Shown one piece after another: positions 1-10,615 of a DNA stretch of 64,000 nt. The notes below the pieces were generated by a model. That model searched no databases. It saw only the letters and a program-made list of their open reading frames with translations, and was not told the DNA's origin. Source of the DNA: an uncultured Bacillota bacterium. Its GTDB lineage: Bacteria; Bacillota_I; Bacilli_A; Erysipelotrichales; Erysipelotrichaceae. Where the stretch lies: positions 1 through 64,000 of the forward strand of contig CALFPO010000063.1 in NCBI GenBank assembly GCA_937919165.1. Direction: 5' to 3'. The position numbers were made by a program, and so were the translations under genes. The stretch's first letter is position 1. Every line of letters starts with the position of its first letter.

Positions 1-170
1 CCCTTGCGCCGAAGACAGCCTGGCCGCTTGCTGCACTGCTTGTGAGTTGCATGAGAATCTCTGCGCTGCTGTTAGTAGCGACCACTCCGGTATCGATGTA
101 TTCCGTACCAAACGATTCCACATACTCTACTTGGGTATATCCCTCAGGAAGCTCGTTGCCACGATATCCG
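1..170 (-). repeat. Intragenic repeat copy 2 (ConA/LamG-like domain) in the giant gene
   Basis: This segment closely matches 6277-6446 at DNA level, including a 39-base identical run starting at position 5 (matching 6281). The offset is 6276 bases, exactly 2092 codons, so both copies are in the same frame. Both encode RGNELP followed by a GYTQVEYVE motif and EYIDTG, the start of a concanavalin A-like domain common in Firmicute surface proteins. The copy is cut by the window edge. Confidence 0.85.
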
Positions 171-3100
171 TAATACTCTACTCCAGATTCTCCTGGATTA
201 AATGTATTTCCACCTTTTGTGTATAGATATATGAATTTTCTATCGATTTTCTTTCCGCCAGTAAAGTCTGCTTCAATCAGCGAATAATCGCTTGCTACGT
301 GATTGATATATTTGGATTCCGCAAGCAGCTGTTCCATGTTTGTGATGGAATCATTGCCATCGATATAGATCTTCGTCTGATCTGCAACACTCAGTTTCAG
401 ATTCGCTGATTCGTTTTCAAGATTCGAATAATTATAATAGAATTTGTTTTCGCTTAGATCACCGTCTATCAATACAACTTCAACATTCTTTCCGGAAATT
501 GAATATGGTATCGAAACCAGACCAGCCATCGACAAGCTCGTTGTATTGCCTATTACCTTTCCATAGAAAGCACTAGCTCTTTCAGAAGCCTTAAGAGAGC
601 CTGTGAAGTACGAATATTCTAGATATGGATTTCTTACATAGGTATCGACGTTGCTGACTTTGGTTGCCATGCCAGATACAGTTCCGGCAATGCCGGCAAC
701 ATAGTCATGACCAACAACATAGGCATTCGAATAGTTGTCGAACGATACGATATCATAGCTGTTTGATATAGTGATGACTTGACCAAACATGCCGCCGACA
801 TAGTCATAGCCATATACGACACTATCTTTGCATAGGCCTACAGACTGAACGGCTGTTGCCGATTCATAATAATCCATTTCTCCCTGAAGACCACCGACAT
901 AAGAAACATTCTGTGAACCGATTACGCAGTTCTCGACAAAACCGGCTGCTCGTCCGCCATATCCGATCAAACCGCCGAAATATGTAGGTGAAGATGATGC
1001 AGCGATATTGTACTTATTGGCTTTTATTGGAGAGATGATTGTGTCTGATACATAAGGAGTTCCAATCCAATATCTATTTATGTATCCGACAGCGCCGCCG
1101 ACATATGTATTTCCGTATATTTCGCAGTTCTCGACAAAGCCCAATGCATCGACGCTGGCTTCAGTGTAGCCCATGATGCCACCGACTCTGTTACTGCCAT
1201 AAATCTTGGTGTTCTTGACCCAACCGCAGACTGATGTATTATCGGCTGTATCCTGATTTGTGCGATCAATCCATGTCTGTCCTCTTCCCCATAGGCCACC
1301 GACATACGATGGTGATGCAACTTCACAGTCTTCTACAACACAGTTCCACACTCTACCATAGATGCCGCTGATGCCACCAACGTAGCTTGTTGTTCCCCAC
1401 ACCTTAGAGTTGTAGACATAGTCTTCGTTGATGTATATGTTGTTACTGCCGCCATAGCCCGTAATGCCTCCAACATATTGTGTTCCCTTGATATTGCTGT
1501 CAATGACGTTGCAGTGTTCAACATAGGTTCCATAGTTGATGAGACCGGCCAATCCACCGGCATATGTATTAGTGGACTGTATGCTTACGTTAGTGATCGT
1601 GGAATCGCTCAATGATGCAGAGATTCCGCTTGTCAAAGCTGAGTAGTCCTTGTTGATCAGGAAGTTTCTGCCAGGATTGGTCAACTGTCCAGCGATAGCT
1701 CCAGAATATGTGCTGCTGGAGATGAGTTCGCTATCTTCTATTACAATATTCTTGAAGATGTTTCTGAGTTTTCCGTTGGTAATATATCCAGCCATTATGC
1801 CAGTATTGGTAGTCTTTGAATTTACCTTGGCATTTCTGATATAGATATTTTCGATGTTGCAGTTCGTGAATCCAAACGTGCCACTGAAGCCAGAGCTGCC
1901 TGATGGACCCGTTGTCGCAATGCTGCAGTTGTCAAATGTCAAATTATCAGCAGTACCAACCGGCAAGGCAACGATTGCAGCGTTGGCTTCATATGTTGTG
2001 CTGTTGTTTTCAAAGGAAACATTCTCACAGTTGGTGATTGTTGTTCTTACAAGTCCTACCCAACCATTAAATAGCCATGGATTCTTGCTGCTGTCTTTTG
2101 TGGTATCGATTGTTGCGTTAGATAGACAGTAATATGGTTTCTTATTGTTCTTAACATCAAGGTAATTGGCTTCGCTATTTTCAACTTTTCCTTCTAATCT
2201 ATTTATAGTAACGTTTACGTTTCCTTCACTATTGTATTTGTCTTGATTAGACGAGAAGTCAATGTCTCCTGTAATTCTAATGTTTTCGGCAAAAGACTGG
2301 TTGTTGTGGAAGAGATTATTCCACTTGGTAAAGCTGTCTATCTCTTTATACTGCTGAGGCAGATCCAATGTTCTGTTGACTCTCAGATAATGTGTACCAT
2401 TCTCATCAGAATACTTGATTGCGGTTATCCTGTATAAGTCATATGCGCTTGCGTAATCGCCAATGGTATATGTGAACGTATCGATAGGTCTTACCAACAT
2501 GTCGTTTATGCTGACATCCTGTCTAGAGAAATCGAGCGCTTCATGATGCGATAGAGCATTTATGCCATTGCCATCTGTTTGGGTTACAGCCTCATAGAAA
2601 CAATAATCTGTCTCAAATCCTTCAATCTTGATGCTGCGATCTCTTGATACGACAACCTTTATCTTGTTGCCATCTACACTTACCTCCTGCAGGGTAATGT
2701 CTGGATTATCTTCAGAGATGTATTCATCTTCCTGTCCATATAGCCTATTGCCTTCGCTATCAAGCAATAAAGGCAAATAGTTATCTCTGCATTCAAATAT
2801 TGTGTTGTTCAGATATGCTGAACAATCGTTAGAGAACGTTCCCTGATGCATCAAAGAGTCACTCATGGACAGGATGTTGCCTGATAAGTCTCTATATCTT
2901 AGATCAAGAACAGCGTCTTCGTAGTTATAGCCTGTGTCAAATCTGTTTGTATCGACATTTATGAGATCGACAGAAGGAATCCTCATGTCATCTGAATCAT
3001 CCAGAATATTTCCTGATATGACATTGCCAAAAGTTATGCAATCTGAGACATTCTGGGCACTGTTGATCGCTCTTCCGATTATTCCTCCGGAATTTCCGTT

Positions 3101-6100
3101 GTAGCAGATTATATCGACATCGCTATAGCAGTTATCGACATTGGCTATGCCTTGGGCAATGCCATAGATGCCGCCCATGCCATCTGCAGCGCCGACTATT
3201 ACACCAGTTGCGTAGCTGTTGGTGACACCTCCATAATTCGAGCTGCCGTTCCAGCCAACAATGCCACCTACTCCACAAGAATGAGTCACTATCCAGTTCT
3301 CGATATATATGTTCTGGGCATATGAAGAATCAATCAAGGTCAATCCGCCTTCATAGCCAACCAATCCTCCTGTTGAAACAGTAAGATCGCTGCTGTCAGT
3401 TGTGCCGTTTGAACTTATCTTGGTGTTCTTGACACCTGAATTGCTGATGGTTGTACCAGCCAATGTGTATCCTGCTAAACCGCCTGTGTAGTTGCCGCCG
3501 ACAACAGATGAATCGCTGATGAAGATGTTGTCGACTGAGCCGCCACCTATTTCACCTGTGAGTACGCCAGCATACTTGCCGCCTTCAAAGTGGATATCGT
3601 CGATCTTCAGATCATGAACATAGCCATTGATCTGCTTGAATAGACCGATTGGCGATGCCTTGGCGATGCCTTCTTTTGCATAATCAAAAACAGTGAATTT
3701 TGTATTGCCTACGGTCTTGCCGTTTCCATCAAATTTGCCGGTATATATATCATTTACATACACATCATTCAAATAGTATTCTTCATTGAAATCGATGTTG
3801 TTCTCTAATATGAAGTTCTGGTCAACTTCCTTGTCTGCTGTCTTGTGCAGATGCTCAATCCATCCATCCACATCTTCGATAGCTCGATAGTATTCAACAA
3901 ACAGTTTTCTTCCTGTATCCAAAGGAACTTCTGTATAGCTGTCCACATCGTAGTCCTTGATCACAAGCTTTAGCACATTATAGCTGCTATATGCCTTTAT
4001 AGGATTGTAGCAATATCCAAGAACCGTTGTTATGCCAGTACCATCATTTATATTGGCTATGACTTTTGTCTCTAGTCCACTGACACTCATTGAATCGATC
4101 GGCAACTCGCTCTTGTTTGAAACAAGCGCAATAAAGCGCTGCGTATTGGAGAATATGCCATCATCGTTTATTTCATAATCCCAAACAGTGGTTCCGATAT
4201 CGCTGATCAGGCCATTTATGCTTTCATAGTCCTCAAACATATCATCGATGTTCTTATCGGAACCAAGTTCATAAGCATATGAGTAGATAAGATCGACAGC
4301 CGAATAGCTAGGAGCGCTCATCAATTCGATGTAGTCCTGTTGAGGCATTGCATCGCTGGTATAAATAACCTGTGGATAGCAGTTAGATTCAATCAAGCTA
4401 TCTACAGTAAACACATCAGTAGACTTGGTGTTCAATATGGTATTCTGCCATGACTTGTTTCTTAAAGACATGATAGAAGCCACGCTGTTGTATGGGGTAC
4501 TGCTTGCGCTTGAATAGATATTGTCAGAAATGTAGTAGATGTTCTGGTTAACATAATTGCCGGATGTACCTATTGCTGGTCCATATGTTGTAGACTTCAT
4601 ATTGATGCTTGGATAGGTTGCGAAATTGTACATCGTATCGCCGACAGCATAACAGTTTCTGATGATGCCGACGTTATTGCCGGCAATGATGCCTGTTGCG
4701 TTGCAGGTTACTGATTCCAGATTGATATCACCTAGGGCAAATACATTCTCGACTACGGCATTAGTCTGGTTTCTTCCGACCACAATACCGAAGTTGCTGG
4801 CAGCTGCACTTCCCAAAATGTTAACTGTGGCCTTGTTGTCGTTGAATGGTTCCCCATTTTCGTCGGTTCTGCTGCTGTATACATAGCCATTTCTCAATAC
4901 GCCGCCCGAACAGTTATCGATTACCGCAAAACCGCTCCAGCCCGTACTGGTTGTATCTGTCTGAACATCGATTGCGAAATTCTCTATGGTTCCATAGTTG
5001 TTGATGCATAGGCCGCCAGATCTGTTGTACATGTAATGTACAGCATTGACTTCATTGGTCTTTGTGTAGTAGCTTCCATATTTGTAGTATTCTTCAGGAA
5101 TCTGTTCTTCGCCGTATCTTACAAGAATGTTTGATATCGTTCCTCTGTTGTTATTGACGAATGTGCCGCCACCGACAACGACGCTGGTAGATTCGATGAA
5201 ATCTTTATCTATGTTCAAAACCATATTTTCTATCTTTGCGGTTTTGGACATTTCATAAATCAGGGTTCCGGTTCCATCAAGATTCATTGAGTGACCCTGG
5301 AAATCAATCTGCGCGTTCATTGGGCTTGTTTTCCAATGCAGATAATTGTCTTTTCCTTCTTCGTCCTTATAGACTGCAGTATCATCTCTTCCTTTATACA
5401 TAGCATCAAAATACAGATCGTCGATGACTACGTATTTATGAGTGGAAGAACCTACCGCAAAGAATTCATCAATATTGGAGATGGTGTAGATAGGTTCCTC
5501 AGTAGAGAATTCAGTAGAATCCAAGTAAATATGGATTGCTTCTTTGTCTTTAAGTTCAAAATCATAGAAAAGCTCAAACGAGTAATAATCATTTTCGTTT
5601 CTATCAATCAATACAGGATACTCTAGCTCAAAATAACCGCCTTCGCCTTCGTAATTAATTTTGATCGGTTCCTCATTATCTAATTCAATGGTTTCTTTTC
5701 CATCGACAAAACTATGCCTATAGACATTCACATAGGCCACGTTCTCTGTGTACCAATCTCCTTCTGAAATATCTTCAAATAGATCAACTCCCAATCTAGA
5801 GATATAGTACTCGCTAGCATTATATTCGCTGTATTGAGATTGTTCTATCTTTTTTCCGCCCTTGAACTTTCCTGCGGCTGCCGGATAGAACTTCTTGCCA
5901 GGGTCGGCGACATCGATAAAGCCGTACTCACCTGCATCGCTGACAACGGGAACGAGGTCGCGGACAAGGATGTCGTTAGAATATATTCTGACAGCTTTCC
6001 ACTTTGCGCTTACGCCTGTAGTGTATGGGGACCCTGCGTTGTTCAGATTTCCGACATAGAGCGTCCTGTCGCACGCTGTCTTCGTCACGGCCACATTGTA

Positions 6101-9100
6101 GTGGACATTATCGATGTCCATGCTGCCGTCCTTATTAAGGGATATCGGGATATCCACGTCCAGCTCAGGAGCTCCGACGTTAGTTGCAGATCCTGTCCAG
6201 TCCCTCCTGAACGTCTTCGAGCTGGAGACGTTATAGAAGAAAGAATATGTTCCCGAGTTAACCGTTCCGGCGGTCGCTCTTGCGCCGAAGACAGCCTGGC
6301 CGCTTGCTGCACTGCTTGTGAGCTGCAGAACCATGTCGGCGCTGCTGTTGGTAGCGACTACTCCGGTATCTATGTATTCCGTGCCGGAGGTCTCCACATA
6401 CTCTACCTGCGTGTATCCATCAGGAAGCTCGTTGCCGCGATATTTGATTTCATCTAAACCAATCAAATTAATGTCGCCTTGTAACGACTGTCTTGTCGAG
6501 AATCTTTCTTCATGGAACAGATATCCGGTCTCTACGCCTGTATCTAGATTTGCTTCTTTTGCTATGAATCTGAATGCATAGTCTGAATTGCCTTCGATTA
6601 TATGCGATAGACCATCAGTAGATGATTCGGGATCCGCAAACATGTTAAGTTCGAAATCTTCGTTCTTGTTTATGTTATAGGAACCAACGATCGTCATCTT
6701 TCCGTCATCTTCGATCTTTACGACACGCAGTATGTAGGTTTCGCCTTCAATGATATCGTCAATATCTTCAACCTTGAATTTGGATACTATGAAACCAGTG
6801 TATGCATCCAAAGAATCGATCTTTGTGATCAGAGGCATTCTGTTGGTCTTGAGCTTGTTCAATGATGACCTGACAGCGATGTCTAACGCCTCATCGCCTT
6901 CAGGTGTGTATTTTGCCTGATAGCTTAACGCATATTCTGTATTAGACAATAATCCTTCAGGAATGAACTTGCTTGTATCGATCTCAACGATGTTGTTTTC
7001 TGGATCGTCGCTCAAAAGGATCGCCAGTTCTTCGTCGGTCAGTTTGTATTGATATCTGTCTGTGTCATGCGTTAATGTGATGTACAGTTCATCGACAAAG
7101 TTCAGCAGATCTTCCTTGGTTGACCTGTCGTTCAATTGAACATTCAAAACAGCACGGGTCGCTAGATTCTTCTTGTCCTGCACATCATCTGAACTGAACT
7201 TTTCTTTTGTTACATTGGAAACATTAAGATACAGGCTACCAAGATCAGACAGTCTGCCAGTAACGAATGGCTTTGAATACAGCTGCTTGGTATTGACGCC
7301 TGTGCCGTCTCCATTATCGCAATCCATCAGGATGGTTACGGTATATGTCTTGTTGAGGCCTAAGCCATCGACAGTGAAAGGTTCGCCTGACACAATCTCT
7401 TTGTAGCCTACGCCATCGAAAGGAATGACATTTCCTTTGGAGTCGGTAATGACAGCCCTTAGGTTATTGTATTCGGTAACATATTCGCCTGTGTCAGGAA
7501 TTGTGATGGTGGTATTGATGGTTGCGGTATCCAGACTAGGATATGTAATCTTCACGTTAGCCTTTGGAAGCTTCTTGCAGGTGTGGGCAGTGAATGTATC
7601 ATTTACCACATCAATCAGATTTCCGTACATGTCGTAGCAGACAATCTTTCCGGTATAGTTCATGCCGCTGGTTAGAGAATTCTTTGTGGTGTATGAGACG
7701 CTAAGTCCATTTATCAGTCTGCTTACGCTGTCATCTGGCAGTCTGAACAGATGGGTATTGCCTTCTTCATCCGTCAATTCGACCGTAACGGTGCTGACGC
7801 TGCTCAAGGCATCCTTGCTGGACTTGCCTTCAGAGATATCGAACGACAGATAAGGGATATTTACCTGATTAGATAGAATCTGGCTATCAGTCATATCGAT
7901 AGGATTGATGTATATAGAGCCCAAATCTCCGATGTCCTTTGTCTTGATTGGTGTTCCTTCATCGAAGTATACAGGTGTCGTGACAAGCTTATCCATCTCA
8001 TCGCGATATCTGAAATAGCCCTTGATTATGTATTCTGTATCGGCTCTTAGTCCGTTGATCGTATATTCATGTTCACCATATCCAGCATCAAAAGAGACAC
8101 GCTTATATGTCTTTCCGGCATTTTCGCCTTCATTGAGGATTATTTCATATGTTACCTTGTTGTCCTGAATGACGCCGGCAGGATCCACTATCTTCACTTT
8201 GGTGGTGACTGTATATGTGGTTGGGTCATATTCTTCAACAAGCGTGATGGTAGGCATTGCCCACTCCGGAATGATTGGAGGGATTGGATCGTCTTCATGT
8301 TCGTGCTGCTGCTCAGGATTTACATCTCCAGTAGGTGTATCTGGAGCTTCTGGATCGGCAGGAATCTTCTCATATTCATGTTCGCCAGTCGAATGTCCGC
8401 CACTGCCGTGTCCGCCACCTTCAATATCGAAGGTGCAGACAAGACAAGAAGAGGTACTTGATCCAGCGCTTTCTTCACCCTCTGATCCTGTGCCGTGTGC
8501 ACTGCAGAAGATGTTGCTGAAAATGATGTCCTTTGCGGATCTTGTGACACCGTTTTGGGTTCTTGTTATCTCTTTTTCCACATAGAGACGTTCATTCAGT
8601 TCGGTTACAGTGATCTTGATTGCATATTCAGAATCATCCAAGCCATAGTATAGACGGGCTTTATCTTCGCCATAATCGTAATAGTCATATGCTCCATCTC
8701 TAGGATTGTCATCTACATAGTAATGATAGATTTCGCTGTTGTTTATCTTGACGAGCTCTCTAGGCAGTTCCATGTATGGATCATATGTTGGATCCAAGAT
8801 GCTATCTAGCTGCGTAACCTTATATTCATATACTCCAGGCCTATCGAAAGTCAAAGAAATCTTGCTGGTACCTACATCGCTTATCTGCAGCTCGCTGCTT
8901 GCAGGTTCAATATATGTTCCCTCTCCAAGATCGACATTGTAGGTGAATATCTTGTTTCTGGTTCTCATATTGCCGACATCGGTGATGTTGTTCTTGATGA
9001 TGAGATCGACGTTGATTTGACTTATGCCGTTGTATTTGTTGGTGAATGTTACGGTGTTTGTCTTGACGCCATCAACGGTCTGATCAACGATCTTCAGGAT

Positions 9101-10615
9101 ATCGTCTTCCTTCTTCAGCACGAACCTGACGATATGGCTGCTGCTGTCGAAATCATAGTTGGTGTAGCCAAGATCGTTTTCTTTTATAACATATTCATAT
9201 GTGCCTTCTTTGGTGAATTTGAAGCTTGTGCCGGTCAATCCTTCATCATATACAGTCGGATTGGCATTATTTGGGTTTGGAGCGAAATTGCTGGCCTTGA
9301 CTATTGTGAAAGAGAAATTCTTATTGTCTGGTCTTTCGGCACTGCTGCTGTCGAAGCTTTTTCTGATATATACAGAACCTTCAACCTCTCCATCAATCTT
9401 GATATGCGAATATGAATTGACGAAGGTTGCGACATTGGTTTCGTAGCTATCTACAGCTATTCTGTTGATAGCCAGCTTGTTATCGATTCTTGTAACTTCT
9501 ATTTCAAGAGTCTTTATCGAATCATCAAAGGCATAGTCTTCATAGCCATAATCCACTTCTGAAATATAGTATGTATAGAAGCCTTCCTTATCGAATTCTA
9601 GCGCAAAACTTGCGCTGTCTTCACCGATTGTATTTAAGGAATTAATGAGTTCGCCATCTTCATCATAGACATTGAACGCAAAGACCTTAGCGGTTTCTGG
9701 TTCATCATATAGTACATCGATTATCTTTTCAACGATGATATTGGCTCTTACTGGAGCAAGCACTATTTGCTGTTCAGTCTTTTTGCTGGCTTTCTTGCCT
9801 GGCTGACCGCCGGTCTTCTTGATAGAGGAGCCAGCTTCTCTGTTCTTGAGATGCTGAACCTTGGCTTTGCCCTGATAAGAGATGTCTTCGATTATGTATT
9901 GCTGGTCCTGAGGCTCTTCTTCCTGCTTTGGAGTTTCTTCCACAATGGCCATTTCACCCAACGAAAGCAGCAGATCTCCATACCTGATCTCCATTGATCC
10001 GATTCTTATCAAAGAATCTTCATTTACATCATCAATGATATCGAACCTGAATGTTCCATAGTCATAATAGGCATAATTGATATGATCTGGTGTCAGGTAC
10101 AGATAGGAGTTAAGCTTGACCTTATAGTTGTTGGCTATCGTCTTTACATCCATCTCCTGGACATTGACGTAAAGATTGTTGTTGAGCCTTGCCAAAGTAT
10201 ACTCATTGGTATCCGCTCTTTCAAAGCTGTTGTTGTAGCCTTCGCCGTTGTTGATGTTCAGGCCTTTATAGCCATCATAGACCCTTAGACTAGCATCATA
10301 TAGGATATTGTCGTAATCCAGAAACTGGATGCCGGCACCATCCGTGATATGCATAGGATAGACGGTATTGATCTTCTTTCTGCCATCGACATCGGCATAT
10401 AAGGTTCCCCATCTCTCAAGAATTTCCTGATCTTCTTCCACAAAAGAAGGCGTAACGACTTTCTTCAGATTTCCAGAATAGAGATTTGTCTGAATTTCAT
10501 TGTTGGTGAAGATATATCCTTCATTTTTAAAATAATCTACAACGTTGAATGAAGTTGTAGAGATATAGAATATTGAGACAATCAAAAGAACGGCGATGAT
10601 AAGAATCTTCTTCAT
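1..10615 (-). CDS. Giant surface protein, at least 3538 codons, C-terminus beyond the left edge
   Basis: I read this frame codon by codon from the ATG at 10615 to the left edge and found no stop, so at least 3538 residues are encoded and the C-terminus is missing. Residues 1-20 form a hydrophobic signal or anchor (MKKILIIAVLLIV). Residues 25-240 resemble the membrane-proximal region of neighbouring proteins. Around 299-402, 415-529 and 531-703 lie three domains with the pattern of pilin isopeptide-linkage (FctA/Spy0128) domains, including FTNKY near 524-528. A Gly/His/Cys-rich linker follows (703-750), then beta-sandwich repeats. ConA/LamG-like domains with the EYIDTG signature occur near 1399 and 3491. 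Long stretches (about 1800-2550 and 2810-3340) carry GLUG-type repeats such as YVGGITGYGG. The start overlaps the upstream stop (ATGA), so it is the last visible gene of the ATPase operon. An adhesin or extracellular fibre role is inferred. Confidence 0.93.
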   Translation of the reverse strand, partial: MKKILIIAVLLIVSIFYISTTSFNVVDYFKNEGYIFTNNEIQTNLYSGNLKKVVTPSFVEEDQEILERWGTLYADVDGRKKINTVYPMHITDGAGIQFLDYDNILYDASLRVYDGYKGLNINNGEGYNNSFERADTNEYTLARLNNNLYVNVQEMDVKTIANNYKVKLNSYLYLTPDHINYAYYDYGTFRFDIIDDVNEDSLIRIGSMEIRYGDLLLSLGEMAIVEETPKQEEEPQDQQYIIEDISYQGKAKVQHLKNREAGSSIKKTGGQPGKKASKKTEQQIVLAPVRANIIVEKIIDVLYDEPETAKVFAFNVYDEDGELINSLNTIGEDSASFALEFDKEGFYTYYISEVDYGYEDYAFDDSIKTLEIEVTRIDNKLAINRIAVDSYETNVATFVNSYSHIKIDGEVEGSVYIRKSFDSSSAERPDNKNFSFTIVKASNFAPNPNNANPTVYDEGLTGTSFKFTKEGTYEYVIKENDLGYTNYDFDSSSHIVRFVLKKEDDILKIVDQTVDGVKTNTVTFTNKYNGISQINVDLIIKNNITDVGNMRTRNKIFTYNVDLGEGTYIEPASSELQISDVGTSKISLTFDRPGVYEYKVTQLDSILDPTYDPYMELPRELVKINNSEIYHYYVDDNPRDGAYDYYDYGEDKARLYYGLDDSEYAIKITVTELNERLYVEKEITRTQNGVTRSAKDIIFSNIFCSAHGTGSEGEESAGSSTSSCLVCTFDIEGGGHGSGGHSTGEHEYEKIPADPEAPDTPTGDVNPEQQHEHEDDPIPPIIPEWAMPTITLVEEYDPTTYTVTTKVKIVDPAGVIQDNKVTYEIILNEGENAGKTYKRVSFDAGYGEHEYTINGLRADTEYIIKGYFRYRDEMDKLVTTPVYFDEGTPIKTKDIGDLGSIYINPIDMTDSQILSNQVNIPYLSFDISEGKSSKDALSSVSTVTVELTDEEGNTHLFRLPDDSVSRLINGLSVSYTTKNSLTSGMNYTGKIVCYDMYGNLIDVVNDTFTAHTCKKLPKANVKITYPSLDTATINTTITIPDTGEYVTEYNNLRAVITDSKGNVIPFDGVGYKEIVSGEPFTVDGLGLNKTYTVTILMDCDNGDGTGVNTKQLYSKPFVTGRLSDLGSLYLNVSNVTKEKFSSDDVQDKKNLATRAVLNVQLNDRSTKEDLLNFVDELYITLTHDTDRYQYKLTDEELAILLSDDPENNIVEIDTSKFIPEGLLSNTEYALSYQAKYTPEGDEALDIAVRSSLNKLKTNRMPLITKIDSLDAYTGFIVSKFKVEDIDDIIEGETYILRVVKIEDDGKMTIVGSYNINKNEDFELNMFADPESSTDGLSHIIEGNSDYAFRFIAKEANLDTGVETGYLFHEERFSTRQSLQGDINLIGLDEIKYRGNELPDGYTQVEYVETSGTEYIDTGVVATNSSADMVLQLTSSAASGQAVFGARATAGTVNSGTYSFFYNVSSSKTFRRDWTGSATNVGAPELDVDIPISLNKDGSMDIDNVHYNVAVTKTACDRTLYVGNLNNAGSPYTTGVSAKWKAVRIYSNDILVRDLVPVVSDAGEYGFIDVADPGKKFYPAAAGKFKGGKKIEQSQYSEYNASEYYISRLGVDLFEDISEGDWYTENVAYVNVYRHSFVDGKETIELDNEEPIKINYEGEGGYFELEYPVLIDRNENDYYSFELFYDFELKDKEAIHIYLDSTEFSTEEPIYTISNIDEFFAVGSSTHKYVVIDDLYFDAMYKGRDDTAVYKDEEGKDNYLHWKTSPMNAQIDFQGHSMNLDGTGTLIYEMSKTAKIENMVLNIDKDFIESTSVVVGGGTFVNNNRGTISNILVRYGEEQIPEEYYKYGSYYTKTNEVNAVHYMYNRSGGLCINNYGTIENFAIDVQTDTTSTGWSGFAVIDNCSGGVLRNGYVYSSRTDENGEPFNDNKATVNILGSAAASNFGIVVGRNQTNAVVENVFALGDINLESVTCNATGIIAGNNVGIIRNCYAVGDTMYNFATYPSINMKSTTYGPAIGTSGNYVNQNIYYISDNIYSSASSTPYNSVASIMSLRNKSWQNTILNTKSTDVFTVDSLIESNCYPQVIYTSDAMPQQDYIELMSAPSYSAVDLIYSYAYELGSDKNIDDMFEDYESINGLISDIGTTVWDYEINDDGIFSNTQRFIALVSNKSELPIDSMSVSGLETKVIANINDGTGITTVLGYCYNPIKAYSSYNVLKLVIKDYDVDSYTEVPLDTGRKLFVEYYRAIEDVDGWIEHLHKTADKEVDQNFILENNIDFNEEYYLNDVYVNDIYTGKFDGNGKTVGNTKFTVFDYAKEGIAKASPIGLFKQINGYVHDLKIDDIHFEGGKYAGVLTGEIGGGSVDNIFISDSSVVGGNYTGGLAGYTLAGTTISNSGVKNTKISSNGTTDSSDLTVSTGGLVGYEGGLTLIDSSYAQNIYIENWIVTHSCGVGGIVGWNGSSNYGGVTNSYATGVIVGAADGMGGIYGIAQGIANVDNCYSDVDIICYNGNSGGIIGRAINSAQNVSDCITFGNVISGNILDDSDDMRIPSVDLINVDTNRFDTGYNYEDAVLDLRYRDLSGNILSMSDSLMHQGTFSNDCSAYLNNTIFECRDNYLPLLLDSEGNRLYGQEDEYISEDNPDITLQEVSVDGNKIKVVVSRDRSIKIEGFETDYCFYEAVTQTDGNGINALSHHEALDFSRQDVSINDMLVRPIDTFTYTIGDYASAYDLYRITAIKYSDENGTHYLRVNRTLDLPQQYKEIDSFTKWNNLFHNNQSFAENIRITGDIDFSSNQDKYNSEGNVNVTINRLEGKVENSEANYLDVKNNKKPYYCLSNATIDTTKDSSKNPWLFNGWVGLVRTTITNCENVSFENNSTTYEANAAIVALPVGTADNLTFDNCSIATTGPSGSSGFSGTFGFTNCNIENIYIRNAKVNSKTTNTGIMAGYITNGKLRNIFKNIVIEDSELISSSTYSGAIAGQLTNPGRNFLINKDYSALTSGISASLSDSTITNVSIQSTNTYAGGLAGLINYGTYVEHCNVIDSNIKGTQYVGGITGYGGSNNIYINEDYVYNSKVWGTTSYVGGISGIYGRVWNCVVEDCEVASPSYVGGLWGRGQTWIDRTNQDTADNTSVCGWVKNTKIYGSNRVGGIMGYTEASVDALGFVENCEIYGNTYVGGAVGYINRYWIGTPYVSDTIISPIKANKYNIAASSSPTYFGGLIGYGGRAAGFVENCVIGSQNVSYVGGLQGEMDYYESATAVQSVGLCKDSVVYGYDYVGGMFGQVITISNSYDIVSFDNYSNAYVVGHDYVAGIAGTVSGMATKVSNVDTYVRNPYLEYSYFTGSLKASERASAFYGKVIGNTTSLSMAGLVSIPYSISGKNVEVVLIDGDLSENKFYYNYSNLENESANLKLSVADQTKIYIDGNDSITNMEQLLAESKYINHVASDYSLIEADFTGGKKIDRKFIYLYTKGGNTFNPGESGVEYYGYRGNELPEGYTQVEYVESFGTEYIDTGVVATNSSAEILMQLTSSAASGQAVFGAR
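6277..6446 (-). repeat. Intragenic repeat copy 1 (ConA/LamG-like domain) in the giant gene
   Basis: This is the upstream partner of the repeat at 1-170, encoding residues around 1391-1446. Here the domain can be followed further, to about residue 1590. Its DNA (about 5850-6400) is visibly richer in G and C than the flanking sequence, which suggests recent duplication or acquisition of the module. Confidence 0.8.

Noticed and set aside
5834..6457. 207-aa plus-strand open frame
   Set aside because: Antisense to the continuous giant gene, in the locally GC-richer ConA-like module; no ribosome site and no recognisable domain.
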